A stretch of DNA of 46,051 nucleotides from a virus, in IMG/VR virus record IMGVR_UViG_3300042261_001794, positions 1 through 46,051 of that record. One strand, 5' to 3'. The number at the start of each line of letters is the position of its first letter. Position 1 is the stretch's first letter. The translations under genes and the position numbers were made by a program. The notes below the pieces were generated by a model. It ran no database searches. It was not told where the DNA came from and worked only from the letters and a program-made list of their open reading frames with translations. This document shows, one piece after another, positions 1 through 8,668 of this stretch.

Positions 1-1839
1 TTGGCTGATGAAAAATTTGAAGACTGGCTTGACGAATCACATACTTTTTTTAAATATAAAATTGAAATATTAACAGGTGATTTTATATTGAGCGAAGAAA
101 AAAGACAGAAATTAAATGAAGCTGACATTATTGTTTTAACACCAGAAATGTTTAATTCAAAATGCAGAAGTTTTAATAATCATATATGGTTAAAAAATTC
201 TGTAATAATTGGCGATGAAATTCACCTTATTGGACTTGAAGGACGGGGTGATTCGTTAGAAGTTTCTATTGTACAATATTATGAAAATAATCCCGATGCA
301 AGATGTTTATTTTTATCGGCAACATTACCAAATGTAAATGATTTTGGTCGATGGTTAGAAATAATTACCGGAAGACCTTCAAAAGTTATCGTTAGCAATT
401 ACAGACCATGTAAAATAAATATTAATTGGCAATCATTCATAAGTAATGGTTCTTATGCTGATGCCGAAGACAAGAGAAGAAAAACAGTTATTGAATTAAT
501 TGAAAAATTCAAAGAAGAACCAACAATTGTATTTGTTGGATCAAAAAAATTCGGTAACGAACTTTGTTCTCAGCTCAAATTAAAAGAAATACCACATTAT
601 TTTCACAATGCTGATTTAGATCGTGAAAAAAGAAGAAAAATTGAGAAGGAATTTAAAACTGGTCAAATAAAAGTTCTAATATCAACATCAACTTTAGCAT
701 GGGGAGTAAATACAACTGCACGATATGGTATTATTTGTCATACTACAATTGGTATTAATCCAATGCATCCTGCCAATATTTTACAAGAAATTGGTCGTGT
801 TGGGAGAACCGGATGGTCGGAAAAGGGTGATGTTTATATTGTATGTGAAAACAAAAAAATTAAATCTGAACGTAGTAGAATTTTTGATGAATATATCGTG
901 TCTTCGACCCTTCATGATATTAACACATTAATGTTTCATATTTTGTCATATATTGTTGATAAATTAATTGCTAATGAACAAGAATTATATGATTGGTACA
1001 AAAAAACATTATCTTCTGTTCAGGAAAATCATATTAGCTTGGAAAGTGCAAAACGAGTTTTAGATAATTTAAAAACAAGAATGATGATTAAGAAAAATGA
1101 AACTGGCGATTATGAAGCAACTAAAATTGGAGAGATAACTGCAAAAATGTATATGTCTCCATTGGATGTGTCTGATTGGTTTAAGAATTTTTCAAAACTA
1201 AAAAAATTAAATCCACAAATTAATATGAATTCCAGAGAACAAGATTTAATCAACATGAAAGTTGCAAACGCATTAGCCGAAGCTTATAATTTTGGAAAAA
1301 CATGGAGAATCAACAGAGAGGGAAAACCAGAACAATATGTTCCACCAAAGGCGTTTATATCTGAACAAGAAAGAAATTGTCCAGACGTTGTTGTAATTGG
1401 TGAAAAATATAATATTGTCAATACACAGACCCATCCGTATTTGAAATATACTTCAGTGTTTTATAACTTATTAAATGGAGAAGAAGTCCATCCAATATTA
1501 AATTCATATAAATCAACGATTGTAAAAGACATTGATCGTTTTATTCAGACAATGAATATGCTTGATGTTCAGGTTGGATCAAAATTGAAAAAAGCTGGAA
1601 AAGTAGACGGTTTTGATTGGAACAAAGAATGGTTTGTGCTTGGTGAAAGATTGAGATATGGGTGTAAATTAGAGGCTCTAGAATTGGTAAGAATACCGGG
1701 AATAGGTAAAAAACGATCAGATGAATTACTAGCAAAAGGAATAACGACAAAAGAAGATTTAAAAAATCCAAAAAATCGTGATAAATGTGAAAGAGCACTA
1801 GGAAAAAAGACCTACGAAAAAATATTAAAAGAAATATAA
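1..1839 (+). CDS. Hel308/Ski2-like superfamily 2 helicase, 5' truncated
   Basis: ATP-dependent DNA or RNA helicase of the Hel308/Ski2 type. Residue numbers count from the window edge. Motif II is DEIH at 72-75, motif III is SAT at 106-108, and motif VI (QEIGRVGRTG) lies at 262-271. A C-terminal helix-hairpin-helix (IPGIGKKRSDELL, about 563-575) is the arrangement seen in Hel308 repair helicases. The Walker A motif is absent because it must lie upstream of the window, so the TTG at base 1 is most likely an internal leucine and the gene is 5' partial. Conserved motifs and the winged-helix/HhH tail look intact, so an active enzyme is expected. The role (replication-fork repair or phage DNA/RNA remodelling) is inferred from the family. 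A hairpin terminator follows the stop codon at once, so this gene closes a transcription unit. Confidence 0.88.
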   Translation: MADEKFEDWLDESHTFFKYKIEILTGDFILSEEKRQKLNEADIIVLTPEMFNSKCRSFNNHIWLKNSVIIGDEIHLIGLEGRGDSLEVSIVQYYENNPDARCLFLSATLPNVNDFGRWLEIITGRPSKVIVSNYRPCKININWQSFISNGSYADAEDKRRKTVIELIEKFKEEPTIVFVGSKKFGNELCSQLKLKEIPHYFHNADLDREKRRKIEKEFKTGQIKVLISTSTLAWGVNTTARYGIICHTTIGINPMHPANILQEIGRVGRTGWSEKGDVYIVCENKKIKSERSRIFDEYIVSSTLHDINTLMFHILSYIVDKLIANEQELYDWYKKTLSSVQENHISLESAKRVLDNLKTRMMIKKNETGDYEATKIGEITAKMYMSPLDVSDWFKNFSKLKKLNPQINMNSREQDLINMKVANALAEAYNFGKTWRINREGKPEQYVPPKAFISEQERNCPDVVVIGEKYNIVNTQTHPYLKYTSVFYNLLNGEEVHPILNSYKSTIVKDIDRFIQTMNMLDVQVGSKLKKAGKVDGFDWNKEWFVLGERLRYGCKLEALELVRIPGIGKKRSDELLAKGITTKEDLKNPKNRDKCERALGKKTYEKILKEI

Positions 1840-1841
1840 TA

Positions 1842-1871
1842 AAAAATCCAGTCATTAACAACTGGATTTTT
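1842..1871 (+). terminator. Rho-independent terminator after the helicase gene
   Basis: A perfect 11-bp inverted repeat (AAAAATCCAGT / ACTGGATTTTT) with an 8-nt loop begins 3 nt after the helicase stop codon. The 3' arm runs into TTTTTCTTTT. Confidence 0.85.
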
Positions 1872-1938
1872 CTTTTAAATCAAGGAATTGATTGATATAC
1901 ATCAGAATATATTCTTGTAAACATAAGAGGTAATAGAG

Positions 1939-2868
1939 ATGGTCGATTGGTATAAAATTGCAAGCGAATATACGGGCTGGGCAGATTCACAAATGTCTGC
2001 TGGTGATATTAACAGTACAAGAGAAATCAAACAAGGACCAACGGGAACGGAACAAGGTTTGTCAGGTTATTCGGCAAAAGGTTTAGGGATAGAAGACAAT
2101 AGACAAGAACTTTATGGAATTATGGTGGATAAATGTGGACAAGAATCTCATTCTAGGGGCGGCTGCGGTAGGGGTTTGTTTGAATATGGACAATGGCTTA
2201 ACTATAGCGTAACTATAGGGGATAAAGAATACAGGGCTTATAAATGTCACCATTGTAAACATCAATTAAAACCATATGATATTTTTTTCACAAATAACCC
2301 AAAATTTAAGAAAAAAAAGCCAAAAAGAAAAAGAGTAAGGAGATTGAGTCATAACTTAACTTTAAGAAATTATAAAGTGGCAAATTCTTCTTTAGGCGGG
2401 ACTTACAATAATCCTGCAAACGCACCATATGGAAGGCAAGATTTAACTGATGATTTAAGAGCAATCCCTTGGGATAAATATGAAGATAAATACGATCAAG
2501 AATATGATGGCAGAGAACAGGCTGATAATAAAAAAAAGAAAATAATTAAAGTAAAAAAGAAAGATGGTTCGTTTGCATTTGTTAGCATAACTGTTAACGA
2601 CACAACTGGTGGAGATGGAGTTTCCCCAAGTAATTCACAAAAAATCAAGGGAAGAATAAAAAAACAACCAAGATACAATCCTGCCGATGGAAAAGACAAA
2701 AATGATGGTCATGGTGCATGGCCGCATAATCGAGATGGAAACAAAGGATGGTATCAATCTCCACAAAATAATAATTTAGACACTGATTTTAGACAACGAG
2801 TTGTTCCATGGGATGAGTATATTAGAGAAAGAGGAACAAATATGTTAACCCTTACTAAGCCATATTAA
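1939..2868 (+). CDS. Hypothetical protein with CxxC and a basic linker
   Basis: A 309-aa protein of no family I recognise. The N-terminus WYKIAS (residues 4-9) belongs to a short aromatic-x-K-x-A motif that recurs in other proteins of this window. A CHHC pair at C103/C106, plus an earlier Cys/His cluster near residues 64-77, could bind zinc. A very basic stretch (about 120-136, Lys/Arg-rich) suggests nucleic-acid contact or a flexible linker. The C-terminal half is Asp/Asn/Gly-rich and probably disordered. The start is supported by AGAGG 8 nt upstream of the ATG. It follows the helicase terminator and begins the next co-oriented run of genes. Confidence 0.7.
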   Translation: MVDWYKIASEYTGWADSQMSAGDINSTREIKQGPTGTEQGLSGYSAKGLGIEDNRQELYGIMVDKCGQESHSRGGCGRGLFEYGQWLNYSVTIGDKEYRAYKCHHCKHQLKPYDIFFTNNPKFKKKKPKRKRVRRLSHNLTLRNYKVANSSLGGTYNNPANAPYGRQDLTDDLRAIPWDKYEDKYDQEYDGREQADNKKKKIIKVKKKDGSFAFVSITVNDTTGGDGVSPSNSQKIKGRIKKQPRYNPADGKDKNDGHGAWPHNRDGNKGWYQSPQNNNLDTDFRQRVVPWDEYIRERGTNMLTLTKPY

Positions 2869-2879
2869 GGATATTGAAT

Positions 2880-3218
2880 ATGAAAAAATGGATTTATGAC
2901 AAACAAATAATTGCTAAAGCACCAATGGAAATAAAACCTGATGATGTGCTTCTATATTTTAATCAAAATAACGACGGAGAAAGAGGATTATTTTTTGATC
3001 AAGCATTATTTAATAACTGTATCAGCAACTCGTTAAATAATACCCCTGATAAGGTTTATAAATGTATGATTTCTGAATTATTGAAAAATAAAAAAGATAA
3101 ATCTAATAATTATTTTAATTTAAATAATAACACCAACATCATTCAAAATAACGAATTTATCAAAAGAATGGTAGAAATGCCACAAAGAATTAGAGATTAT
3201 ACATTAAGAGTAAAATAA
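2880..3218 (+). CDS. Small hypothetical protein
   Basis: About 112 aa, not recognised. The ATG at 2880 is preferred over an in-frame TTG at 2874 because AAGGA (2867-2871) sits 8 nt before the ATG and overlaps the previous gene's stop. The sequence is polar and Asn-rich, with a likely helical C-terminus ending KRMVEMPQRIRDYTLRVK. The following gene has its SD overlapping this stop codon, which fits one operon. Confidence 0.65.
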   Translation: MKKWIYDKQIIAKAPMEIKPDDVLLYFNQNNDGERGLFFDQALFNNCISNSLNNTPDKVYKCMISELLKNKKDKSNNYFNLNNNTNIIQNNEFIKRMVEMPQRIRDYTLRVK

Positions 3219-3232
3219 GGAGATGATGTATT

Positions 3233-3940
3233 ATGCCATTACCAATAAACAAAGTTAAAGACAACATGAGTGTAAAGGAATCAAATAATGATAATTTTGA
3301 TTTATTAAACCTCATTCAAATATCGCCAATGTTTTTATTGGGTTTTCAAAACAGTAATTCAGAAGAAAAAAAGGCTTTAAATGATATTTGGTTGTATTCA
3401 GAAGACATGGGGAATGATCGTATTAAATTAAGTAACAAGATATCCAATAAAACTATATCTATGTTAAAATCAAGGGGATTTATAAAAGGTGATGGAAATA
3501 TCATTCAAATTACCGAAAGTGGTAAAAAGGCTTTAAAAGAATCAATATTAAATGATGAAAATTCAAGTTTTACAAAAACCGCATCTAAGAAATTAATAGC
3601 AAAAAACAGTTATGATTTTGGACATGAGGTTTTGGTTCGATTGAATAATGCCGACAAATTTGGAACCAGATATATTTGTTTATCAAAAAAATATTTTTCA
3701 AAAAGTAATTTAATTGCAAAAAACATAAGCAAATATACAATCAGTGCCAAAAATGAAGATGGATCATATAAAAAATTAAAAGATTATAATGAAGAAGAAT
3801 TGATTCAAATCTTACATATGGCTAAAAATGTAATTAATAATATTACAAAAATAGCAATGACTGAAAATCCTCAATATGTTCCAGTTCATAGGTTAAAAGA
3901 ATTTTGTGAAATTATTATGTCGGAGTTAAATAGACGATGA
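3233..3940 (+). CDS. Winged-helix-like hypothetical protein
   Basis: A 235-aa protein. Residues 62-104 read like a winged helix-turn-helix: a helix (KLSNKISNKTISMLKSRG), then a turn and a beta wing (FIKGDGNIIQITESG), then a closing helix. This resembles MarR/archaeal-type DNA-binding folds. An FTKTAS peptide (113-118) after the domain matches the recurring hydrophobic-x-K-x-A motif of this window. The C-terminal half is helical and unassigned. A strong SD (AAGGAG) precedes the ATG, and the stop overlaps the next start by 4 nt (ATGA). A regulatory DNA-binding role is possible but not shown. Confidence 0.68.
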   Translation: MPLPINKVKDNMSVKESNNDNFDLLNLIQISPMFLLGFQNSNSEEKKALNDIWLYSEDMGNDRIKLSNKISNKTISMLKSRGFIKGDGNIIQITESGKKALKESILNDENSSFTKTASKKLIAKNSYDFGHEVLVRLNNADKFGTRYICLSKKYFSKSNLIAKNISKYTISAKNEDGSYKKLKDYNEEELIQILHMAKNVINNITKIAMTENPQYVPVHRLKEFCEIIMSELNRR

Positions 3941-4281
3941 AGATAATTTTATTGGCAGATAACGATGACAAAAGAAGAAATGGTTTAATGCATCACCAAC
4001 CAATTTCACTACAGGAATGTGCCTTTTTTAAATTTCCATATGAAGGAAAACATTCATTTTGGAATAAAAATGTTGATTTTCCAATATCGTTAATTTTTGC
4101 TAATAAAAATATGGAAGTTGAAGATGTCAAGTATTTAGACAAACAACAAAGAGAATCTGTTTCTCCTGATTCTTATAATATTAAATATGTTGTAGAAGCG
4201 CATAAAGATGCTCCAGAATTATATAAAATAAAAAAAGGATCTAAAATAAACATAAAAAACGGTGAGGTTTCATTTAAATGA
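3937..4281 (+). CDS. DUF192 family protein
   Basis: A 114-aa protein matching the DUF192 pattern: an N-terminal RNGLMHH (14-20, the family's RxxGLM), a central FWNKNVDFPISLIF (41-54, equivalent to FWMKNTxxPLDxxF), YVVEA (84-88), and a terminal GSKI near 101-104. DUF192 proteins are small beta-sandwich proteins of unknown biochemical role, common in bacteria, archaea and some large phages. Both ends overlap neighbours by 4 nt (ATGA), so translation is coupled to the winged-helix gene upstream and the nucleotidyltransferase downstream. Confidence 0.72.
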   Translation: MKIILLADNDDKRRNGLMHHQPISLQECAFFKFPYEGKHSFWNKNVDFPISLIFANKNMEVEDVKYLDKQQRESVSPDSYNIKYVVEAHKDAPELYKIKKGSKINIKNGEVSFK

Positions 4282-5327
4282 TTAATATTCCTGAAGAAAT
4301 AAAAAAAGACATACTTTTAATAAATCAAGTATCAAATGATTTAAAAATGAAACTTTATGTGGTTGGCGGATTTCCAAGGGATATGGTGATGGGGGCTCCC
4401 GTAACCAATGAGACTGATCTTGATGTGACAGAAGGAAATGGAAATGCTTTCGATTTAGCTTTTTTTGTTTCCGCCAAATATAATTTACATGAACCGATTG
4501 TTTATGGATCTTCTGGCACCGCAATGGTAAATATGGCTAGTGGCAGAACCGTGGAGTTTCATAACGCCTTTTACAATGCTCCACACATAATTGATCAATT
4601 ATACTTGATGGGGATTGAACCAACATCAATTAATAAAGATATATATTGCCGTGATTTTACAATTAATACATTATTATTTGATATAGAGACTGGTGAAATT
4701 TTAGATTTAACTAAATTAGGAATTCAGGATATAAAAAATAAAATTCTAAGAACACCGTTACCAGCAAAAAAAAGTTTAGAAATAAACCCAAAAATAATAA
4801 TACGTGGAATTAGATTCAAATTGCAATTTGACTTAAAAGAAGAAGAAGAATATGCAAAAGAAGTGATTAATTATATTCCTAATTTAATAGAATGGTTGCA
4901 GCAAAACAAGAATAGTAAATTTGTTAGGAATCATGTAGGAAAGGCATTAGAAATAAATGCAACAAAGGCCGTAGAAGAGTATTCTCGTCTTGGTATTTTG
5001 GAATATTTACCAAGCAATCCAGATATAGATAATGTTATTAAAAATAAAATGTTTGGAACAACAGTTAATCATGAATCATTTGATGGTAATGTAAAAACAG
5101 CACAAACAAAAATGATGCAACATATGATGATGGAAAGAGAAAAACATAAGGCTTATATGCGCAGAAAAAAAAGAGAAGACAAACAAAAGAAAATGGAAAA
5201 ATTTAAAATATTAGACAGGGCAAGAAGTGGTTACTATATAGATAATGCTGAACCAGATTTTGTTAAAAATAGAAAAATAGATAAAAATAGAAAATTATTT
5301 CAATATATAACTGAAAGGAGTTTCTAA
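4278..5327 (+). CDS. Class II tRNA nucleotidyltransferase / poly(A) polymerase-like protein
   Basis: A 349-aa Pol-beta superfamily nucleotidyltransferase. The GGFPRD motif at 30-35 and the metal-binding DLD at 47-49 form the catalytic head. CRDFTIN at 124-130 corresponds to the RRDFTxN nucleotide-recognition motif, and IRGIRFKLQF (175-184) to the RAxRF segment that follows. The family adds CCA or poly(A) to RNA 3' ends. The C-terminal region lacks an HD domain and ends in a very basic helix (about 285-310, Lys/Arg-rich), likely an RNA-binding tail. It lies one small gene upstream of a second, larger nucleotidyltransferase, so the two may divide labour as split CCA-adding enzymes do. That division is inference. 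Confidence 0.82.
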   Translation: MINIPEEIKKDILLINQVSNDLKMKLYVVGGFPRDMVMGAPVTNETDLDVTEGNGNAFDLAFFVSAKYNLHEPIVYGSSGTAMVNMASGRTVEFHNAFYNAPHIIDQLYLMGIEPTSINKDIYCRDFTINTLLFDIETGEILDLTKLGIQDIKNKILRTPLPAKKSLEINPKIIIRGIRFKLQFDLKEEEEYAKEVINYIPNLIEWLQQNKNSKFVRNHVGKALEINATKAVEEYSRLGILEYLPSNPDIDNVIKNKMFGTTVNHESFDGNVKTAQTKMMQHMMMEREKHKAYMRRKKREDKQKKMEKFKILDRARSGYYIDNAEPDFVKNRKIDKNRKLFQYITERSF

Positions 5328-5782
5328 TGGATAAGAATTTTTTAAAAATAAATATTGGAGAAATAGATTACAATGAAGTTAAACCATTAATCTTTAGTAA
5401 TTTTGGTATATTGAAAATGGCTCAAGATCTACAAGAACAATTAATGCCAACTGATAATGTAACAATTAATCCAGAAGAAGCATTGTTGTCAAAAGTTGCT
5501 GAAATAATGGGATATCAGTATTCCGATGATATGAGTAAAAAAACATTGCAAAATCTAAAAGTTTGGTCTGACACATATAGTCCAGAAAATATTCAAGAAG
5601 GAATAAGCACACTCACAAATCTTATTAGGGACATATCATCAATGCCCGAAATGAATGAGACATCAGAAGCCAGAATGAGCATCGAATCTGCAATAAATTC
5701 CTTGCAAAATTTTTCAAACCTGTTTATAACATTTGTTGAGGCAAAAGAGCAAGCTGCTGCTTTTATTTCCCAAAATCAATAA
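5327..5782 (+). CDS. Helical hypothetical protein between two nucleotidyltransferases
   Basis: A 151-aa, mostly helical acidic protein with no recognised family. It contains LKMAQ near residue 30, another instance of the hydrophobic-x-x-A peptide seen at domain borders in this window. It starts on a TAATG overlap with the upstream nucleotidyltransferase and has AAAGGAG ahead of the ATG, so translation is coupled. The SD of the next gene (AAGGA) lies directly after its stop. The position between two tRNA nucleotidyltransferase-like genes suggests a partner or adaptor, but nothing in the sequence demonstrates this. Confidence 0.65.
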   Translation: MDKNFLKINIGEIDYNEVKPLIFSNFGILKMAQDLQEQLMPTDNVTINPEEALLSKVAEIMGYQYSDDMSKKTLQNLKVWSDTYSPENIQEGISTLTNLIRDISSMPEMNETSEARMSIESAINSLQNFSNLFITFVEAKEQAAAFISQNQ

Positions 5783-5792
5783 GGACAGCTTT

Positions 5793-8654
5793 ATGTTTAA
5801 TTATAAAAAAACAGCTATGGAATCAAGTGAAAATATAATTGAAAAACAACTTCCGATTCCATTATCAAATAATCTATTATTTATTTTAAGCGAATTAAAA
5901 AAACAAAATAAAATGGCGCTAATCGTTGGTGGTGCTGTAAGGGATTCTTTGCTTGGAGCCGCATCAAAAGATGTTGATATTGAAGTCTACGGTGTTGATT
6001 ATAATGAATTATTTGAAATCATGAAAAATATCAGTGGCAAATTAGAAAACAACAGGAGTGTTGTTAAAACTCATGTTGATATTGTTGGTAATGCTTTTGG
6101 TGTGTTGAAATTTTATATCGAAAATTTTCATGGACATAAAGAGGATTTTGATTTTTCCATACCCAGAAGAGAAAACAAATCTGGTGGTGGACATAAGGCA
6201 TTTGATATAAAAGTTGATTCAACAATGACGCCAAAGGATGCAGCTTCAAGAAGAGATTTTAGTATCAATGCAATGGCATATGACCCACTTACATATCAAT
6301 TACATGATTATTACGGCGGGTTACAAGATATCGAAAATAAAATTTTAAGAGCAACTAGCTCTGCCTTTGCCGAAGATCCTTTAAGGGTACTTCGCGGGAT
6401 GCAATTTGCTGCTAGATTTGATTTTACACTAGATGAAAAAACAGCAGAAGTGTGTAAAGAAGTTCTTCATGATGTTTATGAAATTAATAATAAAAACATA
6501 ACGATGAAAAAATATGAAGAACTAATACCTATATTTTTAGAAGATGGATCTATAAACCAAAAAGTTCCAGCATTTGTAAAAAACAACATATCCAAGATAG
6601 TTAATGGAAAATTATCAGATATGGAAATAAAATCTTTTATTCAAATATATAACAAAAATCAAGAAAAACTAGAAGATGGAGTTTTAATAAAAGAAATATC
6701 ATTATCCGATAAAACAGTAACATACTTAAAACCATTAATTCCTATGAGCAGAATATCCGAAGAATGGATGAAACTTCTAACAAAAGGGAAATATCCAGGA
6801 AGCCTACTTAAATTTTTAATGGATTCTGGTTGGATTGAAATTTATCCAGAAATCAAAAACATTATTTCTGATTTACCAGGAGAGGAATGGGTTGGAAAGG
6901 GCGTTCCCCAAGACCCAGAATGGCATCCTGAAGGAAATCTTGAAAAGCATATAACTCAAGCTTTAAATAATGCTGCATTAATTGCAGATAGAGAAAAATT
7001 AACAAAAGAAGAAAGGGCTGTTTTAATTTTATCATCATTATGTCATGATTTTGGAAAAGCAATCACTACAAAAAAAGAAATGAAAAATGGAGCAGAACGA
7101 ATTACGTCCAATGGACATGATGTGTCTGGTATTGATTTTACTAAAACCTTTCTCAAAAGGATTGGAGTTACAAAAGAAATTGCTGAACAAATAGTTCCGC
7201 TTGTTCAATATCATATGGTTCATATTGACCAATATAAGGAAAATTCAAAAAACTGGAACGTTCTTCAATTGGCCGAAAAAATAAAACCTGCAAATATAAA
7301 ATTATTGACTATGTTAATCGAAGTAGACCATTCTTCACGTATTGCAGATAATAATTCGGTTTATCCATCTCAAAATACTGGAATTCCGGATAAGGCAAAA
7401 ATAATGATGGACAACGCAATAAAAAATAATGTTTTTTACGAACCATTAAAACCATTTTTACAAAATAAAGCTGGAGAATTATTGCCGCTGATTCATAACC
7501 ATAAACATAATAAATTTTTAGGAACAGTTCAAAATGAAGTCAAACAACAACAATTAATGGGTAATTTGAAAAATGAAACAGAGATTTGGAATTATGCTAA
7601 AACTAAATTAGTAGATTTAATTGTTTCCGACATTATTGATACAAAAACAGATATAATAGATAGATTAAATATTGATCCAAAAACACAGGGACCAATGATT
7701 AGTGAAATAAAAATGAATTTAAAGTTAGCTTATTTAAATGGAGAAATAAAAAACAGAGAGGATTCATTAAAATGGATTGATAAAAACTATAATATAAACA
7801 TAGATATTGAAGCAGGAGAGGAAAATAAAATGTTAAAATTTTCTAAACATAATATGAATTTTGATAAAGAACAACCAGATATAATTGAAATTATATATAA
7901 AGAATTTTGTTCTGATTCTCCAAATTGGAATAAAATTCGTCATTTTTTACAGGACGATGAATTTTTAAAAGAATTAATGAGTTTTTATCATGCGGATAAT
8001 AATTTTGCAAAAGAAACATATGAAGAATTGCTAAATGAATTTCATAATGAAGAAATAGCAGCCCACTCAAACAAGGTTATAAAAAAAGCAGAAGTATTTA
8101 ATCAGGCACCAGTTATCGATCTTAACGATCCCTTTAATGAGTTAAGAAGTTATGTTTCAAGTGATGTTATTGATCGTGCAATTACTTATATCCAGAGGGT
8201 AGAGGGGGATATAATTACTGGTATTGCTCATGTCGGGGTATTGTTTGATAGCGGTAAATTAGGCATGTTTCAAACTCATTACGATAATATGGTTAAAGAA
8301 GAAGTGAGCAAGCAACAAGGTTTAAATCAAAATGATTTAAACAATATAAAAAATGATCGTAAAGGTGTATCTATTTTAGTTAATCCGCAAAGAATAAAAA
8401 TGGAATCAAATAAATTATTAGGACAATCTTATGACGAAGATGACCACAAAGAAGTTTTTGCTATCGTACTGGCAGAAGTGATTTGTCATGAGATTACTCA
8501 TGCCACTGGTGGTAAGAGCAATAACCCGGCAAATGACGAATCTCAACCAGTAAATTTTGAACGAAATTTTTTACACGAGATTATTAAAATTGTAAACAAT
8601 GAAAGATCGCAAATAGGTAAATCACCATTAAATATTGCTGTAAAAAATAATTAA
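5793..8654 (+). CDS. CCA-adding-like nucleotidyltransferase / HD / HExxH fusion protein
   Basis: A 953-aa multidomain protein. The ATG at 5793 is chosen because AAGGA lies 7 nt upstream; an in-frame ATG at 5733 lies inside the previous gene and has no SD. Residues about 25-240 are a class II tRNA nucleotidyltransferase: GGAVRD (46-51), DVD (60-62), RRDFSINAM, and EDPLRVLRGMQFAARF. Residues about 370-480 are an HD phosphohydrolase domain, with H386 and the H418-D419 pair, as in bacterial CCA enzymes that also have phosphatase activity. The C-terminus (about 780-953) has HEITH at 899-903, a zinc-peptidase-like HExxH motif with acidic residues downstream. I know of no CCA enzyme with such a tail. 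Expected action: tRNA 3'-end repair plus a separate peptidase-like activity. An internal SD-ATG at residue 680 could release the C-terminal part alone. Confidence 0.85.
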   Translation: MFNYKKTAMESSENIIEKQLPIPLSNNLLFILSELKKQNKMALIVGGAVRDSLLGAASKDVDIEVYGVDYNELFEIMKNISGKLENNRSVVKTHVDIVGNAFGVLKFYIENFHGHKEDFDFSIPRRENKSGGGHKAFDIKVDSTMTPKDAASRRDFSINAMAYDPLTYQLHDYYGGLQDIENKILRATSSAFAEDPLRVLRGMQFAARFDFTLDEKTAEVCKEVLHDVYEINNKNITMKKYEELIPIFLEDGSINQKVPAFVKNNISKIVNGKLSDMEIKSFIQIYNKNQEKLEDGVLIKEISLSDKTVTYLKPLIPMSRISEEWMKLLTKGKYPGSLLKFLMDSGWIEIYPEIKNIISDLPGEEWVGKGVPQDPEWHPEGNLEKHITQALNNAALIADREKLTKEERAVLILSSLCHDFGKAITTKKEMKNGAERITSNGHDVSGIDFTKTFLKRIGVTKEIAEQIVPLVQYHMVHIDQYKENSKNWNVLQLAEKIKPANIKLLTMLIEVDHSSRIADNNSVYPSQNTGIPDKAKIMMDNAIKNNVFYEPLKPFLQNKAGELLPLIHNHKHNKFLGTVQNEVKQQQLMGNLKNETEIWNYAKTKLVDLIVSDIIDTKTDIIDRLNIDPKTQGPMISEIKMNLKLAYLNGEIKNREDSLKWIDKNYNINIDIEAGEENKMLKFSKHNMNFDKEQPDIIEIIYKEFCSDSPNWNKIRHFLQDDEFLKELMSFYHADNNFAKETYEELLNEFHNEEIAAHSNKVIKKAEVFNQAPVIDLNDPFNELRSYVSSDVIDRAITYIQRVEGDIITGIAHVGVLFDSGKLGMFQTHYDNMVKEEVSKQQGLNQNDLNNIKNDRKGVSILVNPQRIKMESNKLLGQSYDEDDHKEVFAIVLAEVICHEITHATGGKSNNPANDESQPVNFERNFLHEIIKIVNNERSQIGKSPLNIAVKNN
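7814..7832 (+). promoter_or_regulatory. Internal ribosome binding site and in-frame ATG
   Basis: AGGAGAGG at 7814-7821 is followed after 8 nt by an in-frame ATG (residue 680 of the fusion protein). The new N-terminus MLKFSKHN resembles other true starts in this window. Translation here would give a 274-aa product containing the HExxH region. Caution: the Gly-Glu-Glu codons alone produce an SD-like sequence. Confidence 0.4.
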
Positions 8655-8668
8655 CATGGAGAAAATTA

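Noticed and set aside
1-3. TTG at base 1 as a start codon for the helicase
   Set aside because: The motif I region is missing and the frame is open to the edge, so this is an internal codon of a truncated gene.
5733-5792. Upstream ATG of the CCA fusion
   Set aside because: It lies within the previous gene with no SD, while ATG 5793 has AAGGA directly after the previous stop.
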